Shown: piece by piece, positions 54,525-64,000 of the stretch
Layout: every line of letters starts with the position of its first letter
Numbering within the stretch: the stretch's first letter is position 1
Source of the DNA: Crocodylus rhombifer
Taxonomy: Eukaryota > Chordata > Crocodylia > Crocodylidae
Direction: 5' to 3'
Assembly: GCA_038503035.1 (NCBI GenBank)
Contig: JAVSML010024444.1
Coordinates: 124,001-188,000 of the forward strand
DNA: 64,000 nucleotides
Translations under genes and position numbers: made by a program
Notes under the pieces: model-generated
The model's input: only the letters and a program-made list of their open reading frames with translations
Told to the model about the DNA's origin: nothing
The model's database searches: none

Positions 54525-54592
54525 ATAATGCATATTAAATTAGGTTAATGCACATTAACGCTCCTTATGTGTGTTTTATTTTCATAGTCCTT

Positions 54593-54884
54593 GGGCGCCT
54601 CTACACGTCACCCTATGGTGACGTAGTGACGCACTACATTACCACATAGCACACTATGGCAATGTAGTAATCACAAGGGTCTACATATGATCACCAGCTA
54701 CGTCACCATGGCAGCGCACTCCCCTGGTATAGCTATGGCGATATAGCGGCAAAATCTAACTGTGCACTGTGTGCACAGCACAGTAATCAACCATACTGCA
54801 CCATGTTTTAGTACTTCCAAAAGGAAATACTAAAGCACAGCACCATAGCAACACCACTGTATAGTGATGTGTAGACACAACCCC
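54593..54884. mobile_element. Harbinger-type MITE 2
   Basis: Ends GGGCGCCTCTACACGTCAC (left) and GGGGTTGTGTCTACACATCA (right, reverse complement) share the core TCTACACRTCAC. It is about 292 bases, non-coding, with many internal CACTAC/GTAGTG palindromic motifs. It lies 68 bases after MITE 1. The target duplication is not clear. Confidence 0.68.
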
Positions 54885-55399
54885 TATGTATTGCATCTAG
54901 CTATTGTATTCCTCTCTTTTTTGGTTTGAATTTCACTGGTCCATTTATTTCTTCCTCCTTCAGCAAATGGTTTAAAATACCCTTGCTCTGACTTTTGGAA
55001 GGCTCAATCAAGATCTGTGTTGCAGCAAAGTATGATACTAGGGATTTGTTTGCAGGTGTCAGTGTGTTAGCAGCCACTATAGAAAAGGGGAAGATGTGTA
55101 TTTTTTTACAAATACCTGCTCTTTGGTTTACCACATCAGTATTGTTCAGCTTGACTCCACAGTGTTAAATATCATGTTCAGAAGAGCAAAGAGGAAACAA
55201 AAAAAAAAGGGGGGACATAAATAATGCGTCCTTAAATTTACAATTTGAAAAGAGCAAGAGAATAGTGGCTGGACTATTAATTGGGCAGGTATTGTTTTCA
55301 GACACAAGCCAGAAGTTACAGAACATGTTGGTCAAGAAGTGTATATGAACAGGATACCAAAAAGTAAAAAACTACTCTCCTAGTCACAGCTAGGTTTTA
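54885..55399. other. Gene-less DNA before CR1 copy C
   Basis: No recognised element. A run of A then G near 55198-55213 is a low-complexity tract. Confidence 0.45.
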
Positions 55400-55429
55400 A
55401 GTATTCAAGGGGTCTTTATAAGAAGGATG

Positions 55430-55840
55430 AGGGCATAAAAAGAGATTTACTAAGTGACCAGGGAGTGAGTGAACAGGGACAGCAAACAGGGAAGTTTGCA
55501 AGAGGTTCACTGGGAGAAAGAGGAGGCAGGGGAAGAGGATGAGAAGCCAGACACCAGATCCTGCTCTGTCAAGATAAGTGATCCAAGGCTGCCTGTGTGT
55601 GTGGCTTGCTGAGGGTTTGCTTGTTGAGCTGTGTGTGTTTTGGGTGTGTGCTCTGAGCAGCTGGGAGATCTGCTAGCTTGGTGATGCTGAGTGATTGCTG
55701 TCTGTATCTAAAAAACCCCTAACAAGGGGGCAGAGCCAGTCAAGGCCCAGGAGGGCACAAAAGGAGACTCCCCAAGCAACCCAGGAGGACGTGAACAGGG
55801 ACAGCAAACACAGCAGTTTGCAGGTTGGTTTGCCACCCCC
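55430..55840 (+). repeat. Duplicated block in the CR1 copy C 5' UTR
   Basis: Two related blocks about 320 bases apart (about 55430-55510 and 55750-55835) both contain GTGAACAGGGACAGCAAACA followed by a GTTTGCA block. Tandem units of this sort in LINE 5' UTRs can be promoter monomers, which is inference here. Confidence 0.55.
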
Positions 55841-56279
55841 TTCTTTGTAGGGGAAACCTTAAAGTAGACTCTTTCTTTAATTCAGAGTAACTAACCTACA
55901 TATATTTAGTGCAGGTAGTTAACACTCAGCAGTTAAACCAATAATTAAGCCCCTGTTCAACTAGATTCAAGAGCAAGGGGGAGTTTGCTAGGGAGTTTGC
56001 TTGGAAACCTCTCTCTCCATCCTTCACTGTAACTTGGTGAGAAGAAGCAGGTTAGCAGGGAAAAGAGAGCCTTTCAGGACCAAGTAGCAGTGAATAGGCC
56101 AATTTACAGGTGAATTTGCTAGGGAAGGTCTGCTTGGAGAGCGGGGCAGGAAGAGAGGAGTGTCAGACTAAGAGACCCAGAGAAATGGCTGGAGGATGTT
56201 GAAATGTCAGAGTCACTGCCAGCTCCTCCTCTGCTTGCACCTGTGAGGTGTCTCTCCAGGTAGGACTGCTCACCATCAA

Positions 56280-57083
56280 GGCTTCCAACAAAGCCCCGGT
56301 TTGGCACTGTGGAGGCTGCAACTTGCAGATTCAGGGAAAGCCACGTGAGAGAGTGCCTGTGACGTGAGTGGTGTCTCCTGGTGATATCCCTCAGGCAAGA
56401 GAGCTACAGGAAGAGGTGGTGTGGCTCCAAATCATCCTCCACCATGAGAACTTAATTGAATCACTGCTGGAGGAGACCTGTAGGACTGCAGAGAAAGGAC
56501 CTCCAGAGGCAGCACTAATAAAGGAAGAGGACATGGACTTTCAGGAAGGTGGAAGATGGAAGCTTGTCACCTCTGATAGTAAGCAGAAGTCTTCATCTCC
56601 ACCTGCAGCAGTTTGCCTGGAGAACAGATATGGAGCCCTAGCAACAGAGGAGGAGGAGCATGTTCAATTGGTGGAAGAGGTCAAGCCAGGCATCCCCAAG
56701 GTTGGGAGGATTGAGACAACTGCCACTAAAAGGAAGCAACAGGTGGTAGCAGTTGGTGGGGGGTGGAAGCATCCATCTACCAGCCTGACCTGTTTTCTCA
56801 GGAGGTTTGCTGCTTGCCTGAAGCCTGGTTACAAGATGTCACAGAAAGATTACTGAGATGCGCCCAGCCCTCTGACTACTAGCCCATGCTGCTCATCCAT
56901 GTGGGCAGCAGTGATACTGCCAGGGGTGACCCTGAGCAGATCAAAAGGGACTACAGGGCTCTGGGTGAAAGGATGAAGGGGATAGGGGCTCAGGTGGTGT
57001 TCTACTTGATCCTTCTGGTCAAGGGGAAGAGCCTAGGCAGGAGCAGATGCATCTTGCTGATCAATGCATGGCTGCACAGATGA
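56280..57083 (+). pseudogene. CR1 copy C ORF1 with decayed esterase-like domain
   Basis: Starts with a zinc-finger-like HCGGCNLQI (near 56307-56335) and a coiled-coil-like QARELQEEVVWLQ. A 162-codon stretch (56368-56856) is acidic and ends in a shifted frame around the place where the GDS block is expected. The next stretch (56886-57083) has LLIHVGSSDTARGD, the block-III region with Asn replaced by Ser, and GAQVVF. The esterase triad is not intact and the frame is broken, so this ORF1 is dead, unlike the cleaner one in copy B. Confidence 0.8.
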
Positions 57084-57339
57084 TGTCTCCAGCAGGGCTT
57101 TGGCTTTTTCAATCATGGGATGTTGTTCCAAGAAGAAGGATTGCTAAGAAAAGATAGGACCCACCTGTTGAAGACAAGGAAGAGCATTTTCACTCATGGG
57201 TTTGCTAACTTAGTGAGGAGGGCTTAAATAAGGTTTTCTGGGGGATGGAGACCAAATCTCTGGGGAAGTGCGTGACCTGGAGAAATTACAAGCAGGAGGG
57301 GAGACTTTCTTGTTCTTCCTGAGAAAGTAGAGCAATTAG

Positions 57340-59302
57340 CTACTTACCTCAGGTGCCTGTACATGAATGCAAAGAGCCTGGGAAACAAGCAAAAAGAATT
57401 GGAAGTCCTTGCACAGTCACAGAAGTATGACATTATTGGAATAACAGAGACTTGATGGAAGAACTCACGTGATTGGAGCACTGTCATAGATGAGTTAAAA
57501 CTGCTCAGGAAGGACAGGCAGGGGAGAAGAAGAGGAGTTGTGCTGTATGATTGCTCAGAGCTCCAATGTGAAACTGGAATTAGGCCTGTTAAAAGCCTCT
57601 TGGTTAGGGTTAGAGGGGAGAGGAACAAGGGTAATATTGTGATGGGTGGCTATAGATCACCAGATGAAAAGGATGAGGTGGATGAGGCCCTAGTTCTCAT
57701 GGGGAAATTCAGTCACCCTGGCATCTGCTGGAAGGGCAATACAGCAGTGCATAGGCAATCCAGGAAGTTTTTGGAGAGCGTTGGGGACAACTTCCTGGTG
57801 CAAGTGCTGGAGCAGTCAACTAGGGGCTGTGCTTTTCTTGACCTCCTGCTCACAAACAGGGAAGACTTGGTGGTGAATGTAGTAATGGATGGCAACTTGG
57901 GCAGCAGTGACCAGGAGATGATTGAGTTCAGGATTCTGAAGAAAGAAAGGATAGAGAGCAGCAGAGTAAGGAACCTGGACTTCAGAAAAGCAGACTTTGA
58001 CTCACTCAGGGAATTCTTGGGCAGGATCCAAAGGTGTACTTTGAAGAAGTCTTACTGAAAGTGCAGGAACAAACCATCCCAATATACAAAAAACTAGCAA
58101 ATATAGCAGAAGACCAGCTTGGCTTAGCAGAGTACTCTTCAGTAAGCTAAATCACAAAAAAGGAAGCTTGTAAGAAGGGGAAACTTGGACAAACAACCAC
58201 TGAAGAATATAAGAGTATTGCTTGGGCGCACAGGGATGAAATCAGGAAGGCCAAACCACAATTTGAGCAGCAGCTAGCAGAGGGGCATGAAGAATAACAA
58301 GGGTTTCTACAAGTATGTCACCAACAAGAGGAAGATCAGGGAAAGTGTGGATCCTTTACTGAATGAGGAAGGCAACCTAATGACAGATGATGCGGAAAAG
58401 GCTGAAGTGCTCAATGCCCTTTTATCTAGTTTTCACAGGCAAGGTCAGCTCTCAGACCACTGCACTTGGCAGCACGCTTTGGCAGACAACAGTGGCAAAA
58501 GAATAGGTTAGGGGCTATTTAGAAAAGCTGGACATGTACAAGTCCCTAGGGCTGGATGCAGTGCACCTGAGGGTGCTGAGGGAGTCGATTGATGTGATTG
58601 CATAGCTGCTGGCCATTATCTTTGAAAATTTGTGGCAAACAACAGAGGTCCCAAACAATTGGAAAAGGACAAACACAGTGACCACCTTTAGGAAGGGAAA
58701 AGGAAGGCTATGGGAAACTACAGATAAGCCTGCAAAAAAGACTGAGCCTCCCCCCCAGTCTCTGGAAAAATGATGGAGCAAGTCCTCAGAGAATCCATTT
58801 CTAAACACTTGCAGGAGGAGAAGGTGATTAGGAACAGTCAGCATGGATTCACCAATCTGATTGCCTTCTATGATGAGATGACTAGCTCTGTGGGTGCAGG
58901 AGAGCAGTGTATGTGATATACCATGAGTTTAGCAAGGCTTTTGATACAATCTTCCATAACATTCTCACAAACAACCTAAGGAAGTATGTGTTAGATGAAT
59001 GGACTGTAAGGTAGATACAAAACTGGCTGAATTGTTAGGATAGTAATCAATGCCTCAATGTCTAGTTGGCCGCCAGTATCAAGTGCAATGCCCTGGGGGT
59101 TGGTTTTGGAGCCAGTTTTGTTCAATATCTTCATCAATGATTTCGAAGATGGAATGAAGTGCACCCTCAGCAGGTGTGCAGATGACACCAAACTTGGGGG
59201 AATAGTAGACATACTGGAGGGTAGGGCTAGGATTCAGCGAGACCTAGAAAAATTGGAGGATTGGACCAAAATAAATGTCATGTGATTCAACAAGGACAAG
59301 TG
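57340..59302 (+). pseudogene. CR1 copy C ORF2, endonuclease and RT (broken)
   Basis: Endonuclease start YMNAKSLGNKQKELEVL and GITET (57360-57455), then an open stretch 57540-58058 in which [10 protein letters not shown] has become GKFSHPGICW and SDHE has become SDQE, so both catalytic blocks are damaged. The RT part has [29 protein letters not shown] (58835-58875) and [15 protein letters not shown], then ADDTKLGG (59180-59200), preserving the two Asp. Stops and shifts occur throughout. Confidence 0.9.
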
Positions 59303-62300
59303 TAGGCTTTGGCTTCCACGATCACAGCCCGCTCTTTGGTGGGGGAGGCAGTGGACTGCTGGGAAGAGATGGCCACCACTTCACTCCACTGGGGAAGAGG
59401 CTCTTCTCAGCCAGACTGGCTGACCTGCTTGACTGGGCTTTAAACTGAGCCCACCAGTGGATGGGGGGAGTACTGCCACTGCAAGCCCACTGGGCAGCTT
59501 TTGTGAACCCAGAGGGCTAAGGCACTTAAGGGAACACACCCCTACCCCAGCCCCAGAATAATCTGTAGGGAAGGTAAGGGCCCCCAATGAGACACTTAGG
59601 TGCCTGTACCTCAATGTCAGGAGCTTGGGGAACAAACAGGAGGAACTGGTCCTCCTGCTAAACAAAAAGGATTACTATCTCACAGGGATAACTGAGACCC
59701 GGTGGGACTCCAACTATGACTGGGCCACAGATATAGATGGCTGTACCCTGTACAGGAGAGATTGTGTGGACAAAAGGGGTGGGGATGTAGCTCTCTTTGT
59801 CAAGGAAAACTACGTCTCCCTGCAAGCCAACATTGGCACCCAAGGTGAACAACTGGAGACTCTCTGGGTCAAAATCCATGGTAAACAAAGCACAGGGGAC
59901 ACAATAATGGGAGTCTACTACAGACCTCCTAGCCAGCATCAAGAGTTTGACCAGGAATTCACCAGGGAACTATCTGACGCTGCATGCTCCTGGTGCATGG
60001 TTGTCATGGGAGATTTCAACTACCCTGACATCTTGTGGGAAGAGCACTCGGCCACATCTGCATGGTCGCAAAGCTTCCTCATGTGTGGATGAGCTCTCAA
60101 GAAGTCTATGGACTCAAGAAGTCTATGGACCAATGAGAGGCAAAGCACTGCTCAACCTGGTACTGGCAATGGGGGATGACTTAATCACTGACCTAACAAT
60201 AGAAGGGAAGCTGGGAGACAGCGACCAGGAGCTGATCACCTTCACCATCTGCTGTAAAGCAGACAAGTCAGTCAGCAAAGCAGAAGTCCTTGACTTCAGG
60301 AAAGCTGACTTTGATAAGCTCAGGAGGCTTGTTGGCGAGGCCCTAAGGGACCATGACCCAAAGGGGAGAGGAGTTCAGGAAGAGTGGTTGTTCCTCAAGT
60401 GAGTGATCTGGAAGCTCAAGCAATGTCTATCCCATCTCAGAGGAAAGGCAGCAAAAGGGCACAGCAGTCCCCCTAAGTCTGCAGGAAACTAGTGGACTTC
60501 CTGCATCCAGAAGGGAAAACCTATAAAGGATGGAAGGCTGGATCCACACCAAGGAGGAGTACTTTGCACTGGTCTGGACCTGTAGGGAGTGAACCAGGAA
60601 AGCCAAAGCTGCGACTGAACTCCAACTGGCTACACATATCAAGAACAATAAATAGTTCTTTTTTAGATATGTGGGGAGCCTGAGAAAAAGCAAAGGTAGC
60701 ATTGGACCCCTGCTGAACCATATGGGTCAACTGACAATCGATGCCCAGGAAAAAGCCAACCTGCTTAACGGGTATTTTGTGCCGGTTTTTCACCAGCCCC
60801 AAGGGATGGCCCTGCTCAGTATGGTACAGGATGGCCAGAGCAAGGGAAAACTGTTACTCTTCATCAGTGTTGACCATGTGAAGGAACCCTTTGAGAGGCT
60901 GGACACCTTCAAGTCAGCTGACCCAGACAGCTTACATCCCAGTGTACTTAAGGAGCTGGCAAGCATCATAGCTCTGCTACTGGCACAGATCTTTGAGATC
61001 TTATGGCACTCAGGCAAAGTCCCCAAAGATTGGAAGAAGGCCAATGTGGTGCCTATCTTCAAGAAAGGGAGAAAAGTAGATCTGGGGAACTACAGGCCCA
61101 TCAGCTTGACCCCTATTCCAGGGAAGATCTTGGAAAAAATCATCAAAGAGACCATTCTTGACAAATTGGCTGAAAGCAACTTCCTGAGGAATAGCCAGTA
61201 TGGGTTTGTTGCCTGACCAATCTCATCTCCTTCTACGACTAGGTGACATATCATTGATGTCATATATCTTGACTTTAAAAAAGCTTTTGGTTTGGTATCC
61301 CATGATTGTCTTATAGTAAAACTGGCCAACTGTGGCCTCAGCTACATCACAGTCCACTGGCTGGGGAATTGGCTTTGAGGTTGGACCCAGAGAGTGGTAG
61401 TTGATGGAAGTCAGTCATTGTGGTGTACTGTGACCAGTGGGGTCCCCCAAGGCTCCATCCTTGGGCCTATTCTTTACAACATCTTCATTAATGATATGGA
61501 CATTGGTGTCAGAAGTGGACTGGCCAAGTTTGCTGATGACACCAAACTTTGGGGTAAAGCGTCTACACCCAAGGACAGGATGGTAATCCAGGCCAACCTT
61601 GACAGGCTTAGAAAATGGGCAGATGAAAACCTGATAGCTTCAATGCTGAAAAATGCATGGTACTTCACCTTGGGAAGAAAAACCTGCAGCATGCTCATAG
61701 GCTTGGCAGTGCTATGCTTTCTAGCGCCATGGTGGAAAGGGACTTGGGGGTTATGACTGACCACAAGATGAACATGAGCCACCAATGTGATGTTGCAGCC
61801 AGAAAAGTGAGCAAAACTCTGCCTTGCATCCACAGATGCTTCTCTAGCAAATCCCAGGATGTCATCCTCCCACTGTACTCAGCCTTGGTGAGGCCACAGC
61901 TGGAATACTGCATCCAATTCTGGGCTCCACAATTCAAAAAGGATGTGGAGAAGCTTGAGACAGTCCAGAGGAGAGCCACGCACATAAACAGAGTCAGGAA
62001 AACAGGCCTTATGATGAGAGGCTGAGAGCCATGGGACTCTTCAGCCTGGAAAAGTACAGGCTCATGGGGGGACCTGGTGGCTACCTATAAGTATATAAAG
62101 GGTGTACATCAGGATCTGGGGGAATGCCTGTTCACCAGAGTGCCCCATGGTATGACAAGGTCAAATGGTCACAAATTTTTCCAAGAATGTTTCAGGCTGG
62201 ACATAAGAAAGAACTTCTTTACAGTCCAAGCCCCCGAACTGACTGCTGCCAGAGGTGGTACAAGCACCTACTCTGTACTCCTTTAAGAGTCAATTGGACA

Positions 62301-62420
62301 TTTATCTTGCTGGGATCCTTTGGCCCCATCTGACTTCCTGCCCCTGGGGCAGGGGGCTGGACTCAATGATCTTCTGAGGTCCCTTCCAGCCCTAATGTCT
62401 ATGAATCTATGAATCTATGA
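59303..62420 (+). mobile_element. CR1 LINE copy G, inserted into copy C
   Basis: Plus-strand CR1 of 3,118 bases starting in the ORF1 tail (GFGFHDHSP-like region near 59306) and ending in the 3' repeat ATGAATCTATGAATCTATGA. AAGTG borders both sides (59298-59302, 62421-62425). Removing it restores copy C's frame DKCKVLHLG. It is the same lineage as copy B. Confidence 0.94.
59584..62025 (+). pseudogene. CR1 copy G ORF2, endonuclease and RT (broken)
   Basis: Endonuclease (59584-60260): LYLNVRSLGNKQEELVLLL, GDVALFVKENYVSLQ, IMGVYYRPPSQ, VVMGDFNYPDILWEE and DSDQELITF (SDH changed to SDQ). Linker: DFRKADFDKLRRLV (60292-60335). RT: NVVPIFKKGRKVDLGNYRPI (61037-61100), TSGVPQGSILGPILYN (61430-61480), FADDTKLWGK (61525-61560, both Asp intact), then shifts and the C-terminal blocks ALVRPQLEYCIQFW. 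The region between FRNSQ-like and LDFKKAF sequence (61190-61300) has lost the GRSC block. Several frameshifts, so not functional. Confidence 0.92.
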
Positions 62421-63148
62421 AAGTGCAAAGTCCTGCACTTAGGACAGAACAATCCCATGCACCAGTACAGGCTGGAGGCCAACTGGCTAGGCAGAAAAGG
62501 ACTTGGACAATGAGCTAAATATGAGCCAACAGCTTGCTCTTGTTGCGAAGAAGACTAACAGCATACTGGGCTGCATTAGTAGGAGTGTTGCCAGCAGATC
62601 AAGAGAAGATTCTCTCCCTTTCAGCACTGGTGAGGCCACATCTGAAGTGCTGTGTCCAGGTTTGGCCCCCTGCCTACAGAAAGGATGTGCACAAGTTAAA
62701 GGGGCTTCAGCAGAGGGCAATAGTTTGGGGGCTGGGGCACATGATTTATGAGGAGAGGTTGAGGGAAATGGGTTTATTTAATCTAGAGAAGAGAAGACTG
62801 AGCGGATTTAATAACAGCCTTTAACTACCTGAAGGGGGGTTCCGAAGAGGATGGAGCTAGACTGTTTCAGTGGTAGCAGACAGAAGAACAATGAGCTATA
62901 GTCTCACGTCACAGCAAGGGATCATGAAGGAAAAACTCTCTCATGAGGACCACAGAAACCATTGGAACAGGCTATCTAGAAAGGCTGAGGAATCTCCATC
63001 CTTCGAGGTTTTTAAGTCCTGGGTAGACAAAGCCTTGGCTGGGATTGTATAGTTGGGGATCATCATGCTTTGAGCAGGGGTTTAGACTAGATAACCTCCT
63101 GAGGTCCCTTCCAACCCTAATTTGCCGTGATTCTATGATTCTATGGAC
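62421..63148 (+). mobile_element. CR1 LINE copy C, 3' part
   Basis: Continues copy C from CKVLHLGQNN (62425-62455) through ALVRPHLKCCVQVW (62620-62665), EERLREMGLFNLEKRRLS, and the end VDKALAGIV, to the tail TGATTCTATGATTCTATGGA at 63148. The reading frame is broken at about 62615 and 62825. Confidence 0.9.
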
Positions 63149-64000
63149 ACAAATACATTTGAATCCATTTCAAAAGGGGGACATTTCAAAAGAGCAGCAG
63201 TTGCTCAGGAGTGCATAACAACTCCTCATTCTAATAGTCACATGTGGACGAACTTGGAAAAATACAAATGTAGCAACTTTAACCCTGGATGAAACACCCT
63301 TTTGATAGCTCCACCCTTCCCCTTCATGTTCAGTGGTGCCTTGCCTCCCCTCCAAAACCCCTACCACCACTTCTGCCACTGCTTCCAGCTGACCCAGGGA
63401 AGGGGAAGCTCCAGGCCTGCTTCTGCCCCACTCCAACCAGGCTGTGCAGAGACCAGGTTCAGCCAGGAACCATGTGTTTCCCCTCCTGCCTGGTGCCTCT
63501 GGGTGTTTTCTGCCAGCTCAGGTGCAGATGAAGGGGTGGGGAACCCACTCACCACTGCTGCTGTCTCCAGCCAAGCCCAGCTCACCTCCCAGCTGTCCCT
63601 TGCAGCCCTGATTAGAACAGGGCAGGAATATCTGGAACAATAGCAGTGGCAGGTGGGTCTCCCTGTCCCCAGAGGCAAGACTAGAGAGAGCAAAGGGGGA
63701 AATAGGAGGGAAGGGGGCATGCACTGAGCACAAAAATTAAGGGAGGTTGTGTTGAGAGCTCTGGCTGCTACTCCTGTGGTGTGGTCTGCCCACCCTAATG
63801 ATTGGGGGTAGGCAGAGAGAAGTGGGGTACAACCACCTCTTTACACCCCACTTTTCAGAATCCTGGATCTGCCTATGACCATGCCCTTAATGAAATGTAC
63901 AACTTGTAGGATGGGTCTGGGCAGTTCAACTAACCTATTTGAGGTAAATAATAAACTTAAGCTAAAACCTAGGCACAAAAGCCTTTTGGCATGGGCACCA
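63149..64000. other. Gene-less DNA at the right end
   Basis: No gene is recognised. Overlapping open frames on both strands at 63289-63733 are GC-rich and lack features. Confidence 0.45.

Larger units (their letters stand above)
55400..59302 (+). mobile_element. CR1 LINE copy C, 5' part (5' UTR to RT)
   Basis: Plus-strand CR1 with 5' UTR, ORF1 remnant, inter-ORF region and ORF2 as far as the RT motif after ADDTKLG. The frame is interrupted at AACAAGGACAAGTG (59302) and resumes at 62421. Start near 55400 is approximate. It is the same lineage as copy A. With its 3' part it is about 4.6 kb, close to full length. Confidence 0.9.

Noticed and set aside
1..64000. CRISPR arrays, tRNA or rRNA genes, bacterial operons
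   Set aside because: No regularly spaced repeats, cloverleaf sequences or dense ORF organisation. The content is vertebrate repeats.

Overview
This window looks like repeat-rich, non-coding DNA from a sauropsid vertebrate, most likely a crocodilian, with a turtle as the alternative. The evidence is the density of CR1-type LINEs with their characteristic 3' tails of short TCTATGA-like repeats, a Penelope-like element with GIY-YIG endonuclease remains, a Harbinger transposon with related MITEs, and ERV/LTR insertions. There are no operons, ribosome binding sites, tRNA or rRNA genes or CRISPR arrays, and no complete host gene. One 204-base stretch (49147-49350) could be a host exon. A run of 10 N at 31720-31729 marks an assembly gap.

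Layout. 1-2945: a minus-strand CR1 (copy A) split by a plus-strand, 5'-truncated CR1. 4555-6060: a Penelope-like element. 8152-12967: a decayed Harbinger with a Myb/SANT-like gene on the plus strand and a DDE transposase on the minus strand, followed by a related MITE. 13825-14859: CR1 copy D, abutted by an endogenous retrovirus (14860 to about 21185) with gag, protease, RT, integrase and env remains. 21398-22571: an LTR-like segment. 24592-25666: a solo LTR with a 6-bp target-site duplication. 26110-27940: a Penelope 3' end split by a 1,697-bp hAT-like non-autonomous element with a perfect 8-bp duplication. 29233-30010 and 45136-46545: two members of one TIR-element family. 31894-32940: a truncated CR1. 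34048-44035: a full-length CR1 (copy B) cut into three pieces by two insertions, one of them an LTR that itself carries another CR1. 47808-48215: a short CR1. 54222-54884: two Harbinger-type MITEs. 55400-63148: CR1 copy C, split by CR1 copy G.

How the parts relate. Almost everything is a selfish element, and the main biology is the order of insertion. Boundaries can be placed to the base because the host element's reading frame resumes after each inserted element. In every nest the copy A/C type of CR1 is the host, the B/G type sits inside A/C, and the E/F type sits inside B. This gives a relative chronology of three CR1 lineages. No copy is obviously competent. Copies B, E and G have the clearest domains, including an SGNH esterase-like ORF1 in B and an 827-codon open ORF2 in E whose RT active site reads FADG instead of FADD.
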